DNA of 64,000 bases from assembly GCF_024580525.1 (NCBI RefSeq), contig NZ_JANIKQ010000014.1:1-64000 (forward strand), written 5' to 3'. Position numbers and translations under genes: made by a program. Positions 60,411 through 64,000 of this stretch are shown here, in pieces. Source of the stretch: Neisseria dentiae. Lineage in GTDB: Bacteria; Pseudomonadota; Gammaproteobacteria; Burkholderiales; Neisseriaceae. Positions within the stretch are counted from its first letter, which is position 1. Each line of letters starts with the position of its first letter. Under the pieces are notes generated by a model that saw only the letters and a list, made by a program, of their open reading frames with translations, was not told where the DNA came from and made no database searches.

Positions 60411-60565
60411 GACTTGTTCCCCTTGAAATCGGAATAGATTATCTTTAATTAACTGTTAACGGTTGGGCTTTGGCTGCCCTATGGAATCATGGGTGATATT
60501 TTACCACCTAATATTGCCGTTATCATAGCATTAAGCACACATATTTTTACATTTGAGATTAAATT

Positions 60566-61069
60566 ATGGCATTACTTAACATTCTCCAGTATCCCGACGA
60601 GCGTCTGCACAAGGTTGCCGCGCCGGTGGCCGAGGTGGACGGGCGCATCAAAACGCTGGTGGCCGATATGTTCGAAACCATGTATGAAGCGCGCGGCATC
60701 GGTTTGGCGGCCACGCAGGTCGACGTGCACGAGCGGGTGGTGGTGATGGATTTAACCGAAGATAAAAGCGAACCGCGTGTGTTTATCAACCCCGTTATCA
60801 CGCATAAAGACGGTGAAACCACTTATGAGGAAGGCTGCCTTTCCGTACCCGGCATTTACGACACCGTAACCCGTGCCGAGCGCGTAACCGTTGAAGCACT
60901 CAACGAAAACGGCGAAAAATTCACCCTCGAAGCCGACGGCCTGCTGGCCATCTGCATACAGCACGAACTCGACCACCTGATGGGGAAAGTGTTTGTGGAG
61001 CACTTGTCGCAGCTGAAGCAGAACCGCATCAAAACCAAGCTGAAAAAGCGCCAGAAACACAATCTATAA
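60566..61069 (+). CDS. def: Peptide deformylase
   Basis: 167 residues. It removes the formyl group from nascent N-terminal Met. The three motifs are complete: 'GIGLAATQ' (~45), 'EGCLSVPG' (~90, metal-binding Cys) and '[10 protein letters not shown]' (~133, the two metal-binding His and catalytic Glu). It is the first gene of def-fmt-rsmB, a conserved order linking formylation, deformylation and rRNA methylation. Confidence 0.97.
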   Translation: MALLNILQYPDERLHKVAAPVAEVDGRIKTLVADMFETMYEARGIGLAATQVDVHERVVVMDLTEDKSEPRVFINPVITHKDGETTYEEGCLSVPGIYDTVTRAERVTVEALNENGEKFTLEADGLLAICIQHELDHLMGKVFVEHLSQLKQNRIKTKLKKRQKHNL

Positions 61070-61094
61070 CCTTTCAGACGGCCTATCTATCAAT

Positions 61095-62018
61095 ATGAAA
61101 GTCATTTTTGCAGGCACCCCCGATTTTGCCGCTTCCGCCCTGAAAGCCATTGCTGCGGCGGGCTTTGAGATTCCGCTGGTGTTAACCCAACCCGACCGCC
61201 CCAAGGGGCGCGGTATGCAGTTGCAGGCAAGCCCGGTTAAGCAGGCTGCGCTTGATTTGGGGCTGACCGTTGCCCAGCCGCCGAGCCTGCGCAATGAAGA
61301 AGCACAGGAATTGTTGCGCAAACAACACGCCGATGTGATGGTGGTGGCCGCCTACGGCCTGATTTTGCCGCAGGCCGTGCTCGATATTCCGCAACACGGC
61401 TGTTTGAATATCCATGCTTCGCTGCTGCCGCGCTGGCGCGGTGCGGCGCCGATACAGCGTGCGATCGAAGTAGGCGATGCCGAAACCGGCGTGTGCATCA
61501 TGCAGATGGACGCGGGTTTGGACACCGGCAATGTGGTCAGCGAGCACCGCTACGCCATCAAAACGGCAGACACCGCCCAAAACGTGCACGACGCTTTGGC
61601 CGAAATCGGTGCGCAGGCAATTGTGGCTGATTTACAACGTTTGCAGCAGGAAGGCCGTCTGAAAAGCATACCCCAGCCTGAAAACGGTGTAACGTATGCA
61701 CAGAAATTGAGCAAAGAAGAAGCCAAAATCGTTTGGAGCGAAGCGGCCGCGGCGGTCGAGCGCAAAATCCGTGCTTTTAATCCCGTGCCCGGCGCTTGGA
61801 CGGAATATCAAGGCAAACCCCTGAAAATCTGGCGGGCCGAAATAGTGGCGCAGAGCGGCGAAGCGGGCGAAGTGCTGCATTGCGGTTCAGACGGCCTGAT
61901 TGTGGCCTGCGGCGAGCAGGCTTTGAAAATTACCGAATTGCAGCCCGCCGACAGCAAGCGTATGAATATCGCCGCTTTTGCCGCCGGCAACCGCATAGCG
62001 GCAGGAGAGAAGCTGTGA
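61095..62018 (+). CDS. fmt: Methionyl-tRNA formyltransferase
   Basis: 307 residues. It formylates initiator Met-tRNA using 10-formyl-tetrahydrofolate. 'VIFAGTPDFAASAL' at the start, 'GLILPQAVLDIPQHGCLNIHASLLPRWRGAAPIQ' region (~97-130, with the catalytic Asn, His and later Asp in 'MDAGLDTG') are typical. A DUS lies in the 25-base gap after def, and several DUS cores are inside the gene. Its stop overlaps the rsmB GTG start. Confidence 0.97.
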   Translation: MKVIFAGTPDFAASALKAIAAAGFEIPLVLTQPDRPKGRGMQLQASPVKQAALDLGLTVAQPPSLRNEEAQELLRKQHADVMVVAAYGLILPQAVLDIPQHGCLNIHASLLPRWRGAAPIQRAIEVGDAETGVCIMQMDAGLDTGNVVSEHRYAIKTADTAQNVHDALAEIGAQAIVADLQRLQQEGRLKSIPQPENGVTYAQKLSKEEAKIVWSEAAAAVERKIRAFNPVPGAWTEYQGKPLKIWRAEIVAQSGEAGEVLHCGSDGLIVACGEQALKITELQPADSKRMNIAAFAAGNRIAAGEKL

Positions 62019-63274
62019 GCATGGCCTTGGCGCAGAAACTCGCCGCCCAAAGCATAGCGGCGGTGGCGGCAGGGCAGAACCTGCAAGACGCGCTGGCCGC
62101 CATCCGCGCCGGCCATCCCGATTTGAGCCAGCAGGAAAGCGGCGCTTTGCAAGACATCGCCTACGGCTGCCAGCGCCATAACGGCAGCCTGAAGTTTATG
62201 CTCGGCAAAATGCTCGCCAAACCGATTACCAATCCGCAGCTCGAAAGCCTGCTGCTGGCGGCGCTCTACCAGCTCCACTACACCCGCAACGCCCCTCATG
62301 CAGTGGTGAACGAAGCGGTGGAAGAAATCGCTAGAATCGGCAAAGGGCAATACCGTTCTTTCGCCAACGCCATCCTGCGCCGTTTTTTGCGCGAGCGCGA
62401 CAAACTGGCGGCAGCCTGCAAACACAACGATGTGGCGAAATACAACCTGCCCGAGTGGTGGATACGGTATCTGCAAAACCACTATCCCAAGCATTGGCAC
62501 AATATGGCTGCCGCCTGGCAGCTGCATCCGCCGATGGTTTTGCGCGTCAACCGCCGCCGCAGCAATGCCGAAGATTATGTGGCTGCGCTGGCGCAGGCGG
62601 GCATGGCGGGAAAAGTGTTGGGCGATTATGCCGTGATGCTTGAAGAAGCCGTGCCGGTTGCCCGCCTGCCCGGTTTTTCAGACGGCCTCGTGTCGGTGCA
62701 GGATCTCGGCGCCCAGCAGGCGGCCTATATTTTGAACCCGCAGCACGGCGAACGCATTTTGGATGCCTGCGCCGCGCCCGGCGGCAAAACCGGCCACATA
62801 TTGGAACTGGCCGATTGCGAAGTTACCGCTTTGGATATAGATGCAGGCCGTCTGAAAAGAGTGGCGGATAATCTGAGCAGGCTGGGTTTTCAGACGGCCT
62901 CTTTAAAATGCGCCGACGCGCAGGATTTAAACGCATGGTATGACGGCCGACCGTTCGACGCCATATTGGCCGACGTTCCCTGCACTGCTTCAGGCGTGGT
63001 GCGGCGCAACCCCGACATCAAATGGCTGCGCCGCCCCGGCGATGCCGCCAAAACCGCGCGCCAGCAGGAAAAACTGCTCGACGCGCTGTGGCAGACCCTG
63101 ACGAAAAACGGCAGGATGCTTTTGGCCACCTGTTCGGTTTTCGTTGAAGAAAACGAACAGCAGCTGCAAAAATTCCTCAACCGCCACGCCGATGCCGAAT
63201 GTGTGCAGTCGCGTGTGCTTTTACCCAACAAACAGCAAGATGGCTTTTATTACGCGCTTATTCAAAAACAGTAA
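62015..63274 (+). CDS. rsmB: 16S rRNA (cytosine-967-C5)-methyltransferase
   Basis: 419 residues from GTG 62015, which overlaps the fmt stop (GTGA) and is seven bases after GGAG; ATG 62021 is the alternative. An N-terminal NusB-like domain ('FANAILRRFLRERDKL') is followed by the SAM domain with 'DACAAPGGKTGHILEL' (~247), 'ADVPCTASGVVRRNPDIKW' (~317) and the catalytic Cys in 'ATCSVF' (~369). The 3' end overlaps the next gene by 35 bases. Confidence 0.95.
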   Translation: MSMALAQKLAAQSIAAVAAGQNLQDALAAIRAGHPDLSQQESGALQDIAYGCQRHNGSLKFMLGKMLAKPITNPQLESLLLAALYQLHYTRNAPHAVVNEAVEEIARIGKGQYRSFANAILRRFLRERDKLAAACKHNDVAKYNLPEWWIRYLQNHYPKHWHNMAAAWQLHPPMVLRVNRRRSNAEDYVAALAQAGMAGKVLGDYAVMLEEAVPVARLPGFSDGLVSVQDLGAQQAAYILNPQHGERILDACAAPGGKTGHILELADCEVTALDIDAGRLKRVADNLSRLGFQTASLKCADAQDLNAWYDGRPFDAILADVPCTASGVVRRNPDIKWLRRPGDAAKTARQQEKLLDALWQTLTKNGRMLLATCSVFVEENEQQLQKFLNRHADAECVQSRVLLPNKQQDGFYYALIQKQ

Positions 63275-63836
63275 AAAACTACTGTTGCTGCCCGTTCTGC
63301 TGGCCGTGTCTTTTCAGACGGCCGCAGAAGGCATCAGCGCGACCCGTATGCAGGCCACACTCACATCGTCGGGGCAGATGCTGGTGAGCAGCCGCTTCAA
63401 AACCGATTTGCCCGACCAGCTCAAGCAGGCGCTCAACCAAGGCGTGCCGCTCACGTTTACCCTGAACTACCAGCTTTCCGCCCCCACAATAGCGGCCTAC
63501 CGCTTCAAGCTCGGCCAGCTGGTGGGCAGCGACAGCTCGATCCAATACAAACTCTCTTACCATCCGCTGACCAACCGCTACCGCGTTGCCGTCGGCACGT
63601 TTTCCACCGAATACAACAGCTTGGAAACCGCCCTGCGCGGCGTAGGCGCGGTGGCCAACTGGCGGGTGCTGGGCAGCGGCGCCCTCAGCGGCGTGCAGGC
63701 GGGCGAAACCAAAGCCGAAATTCGTTTGGCGCTGAGCACGTCGCAGCTGCCCAAACCGTTCCAAATCAACGCACTCACGTCAAAAAGCTGGCAGCTCGAC
63801 TCGGGCTGGCAGTCACTCAATATCTCGCAGGAATAA
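63240..63836 (+). CDS. Exported DUF4390 protein
   Basis: 198 residues from ATG 63240. A signal peptide ends 'SFQTAA', whose FQTA is coded by a DUS core. The mature part is a single beta-rich domain ('LTFTLNYQLSAP', 'YKLSYHPLTNRYRVA', 'AEIRLALSTSQLP') as in DUF4390. In Betaproteobacteria this gene usually precedes the ntrY-ntrX pair, as here. Function unknown. Confidence 0.85.
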   Translation: MAFITRLFKNSKKLLLLPVLLAVSFQTAAEGISATRMQATLTSSGQMLVSSRFKTDLPDQLKQALNQGVPLTFTLNYQLSAPTIAAYRFKLGQLVGSDSSIQYKLSYHPLTNRYRVAVGTFSTEYNSLETALRGVGAVANWRVLGSGALSGVQAGETKAEIRLALSTSQLPKPFQINALTSKSWQLDSGWQSLNISQE

Positions 63837-63839
63837 ACC

Positions 63840-64000
63840 ATGCGGTATTTTCTTTTTATTGCCGGCGTGCTTGCATTCATTTCGCTCTATATCCTCACGC
63901 TGGCCACCGATAACGACAGCATTTTAGGCGACTATTTCTGGTGGATTATCGCTGCCAGCAGCGTGTTGGTAGCCGTGTTGCTGGCGGTGTTGGTGCGCTA
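63840..64000 (+). CDS. ntrY: 5' end of a probable NtrY-type sensor kinase
   Basis: The frame from ATG 63840 is open to the window edge (53 residues). It shows two membrane segments (about 4-20 and 34-51) separated by a short loop 'TDNDSILGDYFWW'. This and the position after rsmB and the DUF4390 gene fit NtrY, which has such a leading helical pair. The kinase domain lies outside the window. Confidence 0.65.
   Translation, partial: MRYFLFIAGVLAFISLYILTLATDNDSILGDYFWWIIAASSVLVAVLLAVLVR

Overview
The window looks like chromosome of a commensal-type Neisseria or close Neisseriaceae relative. The main evidence is the 12-base DNA uptake sequence AGGCCGTCTGAA (AG-DUS), which recurs throughout, often as inverted pairs acting as terminators. 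Correia elements, dRS3 repeats, the order of the division and cell wall (dcw) cluster, and Neisseria-like protein sequences (penA-type PBP2, MraZ, RsmH, NtrY) agree with this. The species cannot be named from the window.

Layout. 1-7 kb: a clipped gene, a small membrane protein, a DUF898/YjgN membrane protein followed by an M48 peptidase, asd, an RDD protein, a tRNA-Met/tRNA-Ala operon and a MidA-type methyltransferase. 7.1-28.6 kb: the dcw cluster mraZ-rsmH-ftsL-ftsI-murE / murF / mraY / murD-ftsW-murG / murC / ddl-ftsQ-ftsA-ftsZ. It is interrupted between murE and murF by a small accessory island (zinc-ribbon PD-(D/E)XK nuclease, M23 lipoprotein, AbiF-like HEPN protein) and between mraY and murD by a truncated haemoglobin. 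These insertions carry a second uptake-sequence dialect (TGCCTGTCTGAA, known from N. wadsworthii) and palindromic repeats. 28.7-35.2 kb: two lipoproteins, a divergent shikimate-dehydrogenase-like enzyme beside an aromatic-acid MFS transporter, and an M16 peptidase-like protein without the zinc motif, all separated by mobile repeats. 35.3-41.4 kb: prfB and ftsY-ftsE-ftsX on the minus strand, then the catalytic M16 peptidase. 41.4-50 kb: an XRE regulator with a 40-residue peptide gene, small lipoproteins, a thioesterase, a TPP riboswitch controlling an NRAMP-fold permease, a FUSC protein whose C-terminus is encoded by a Correia element, an RDD protein, photolyase, and an adhesin-E-like lipoprotein. 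50-64 kb: recQ, rsmD, a MntA/HepT toxin-antitoxin pair, topA, smg-dprA, a LysM protein, def-fmt-rsmB, a DUF4390 protein and the start of a probable ntrY.

Genes working together. The dcw genes build the lipid-linked peptidoglycan precursor (MurE, MurF, MraY, MurD, MurG, MurC, Ddl) and the divisome (FtsL, FtsI, FtsW, FtsQ, FtsA, FtsZ). Asd supplies the diaminopimelate branch upstream of MurE. FtsEX and FtsY lie nearby. DprA and the uptake sequences fit a naturally transformable organism, and uptake sequences flanking the accessory genes suggest that transformation has shaped the region.

The most notable items are: the murE-murF island, with a 172-base nested inverted-repeat structure ahead of the nuclease; a 143-base MITE in five copies with 5-base direct repeats; the TPP riboswitch ahead of an NRAMP relative that lacks the usual metal-binding motif; a promoter-terminator leader ahead of mraZ; and a Correia insertion that rewrote a protein C-terminus.
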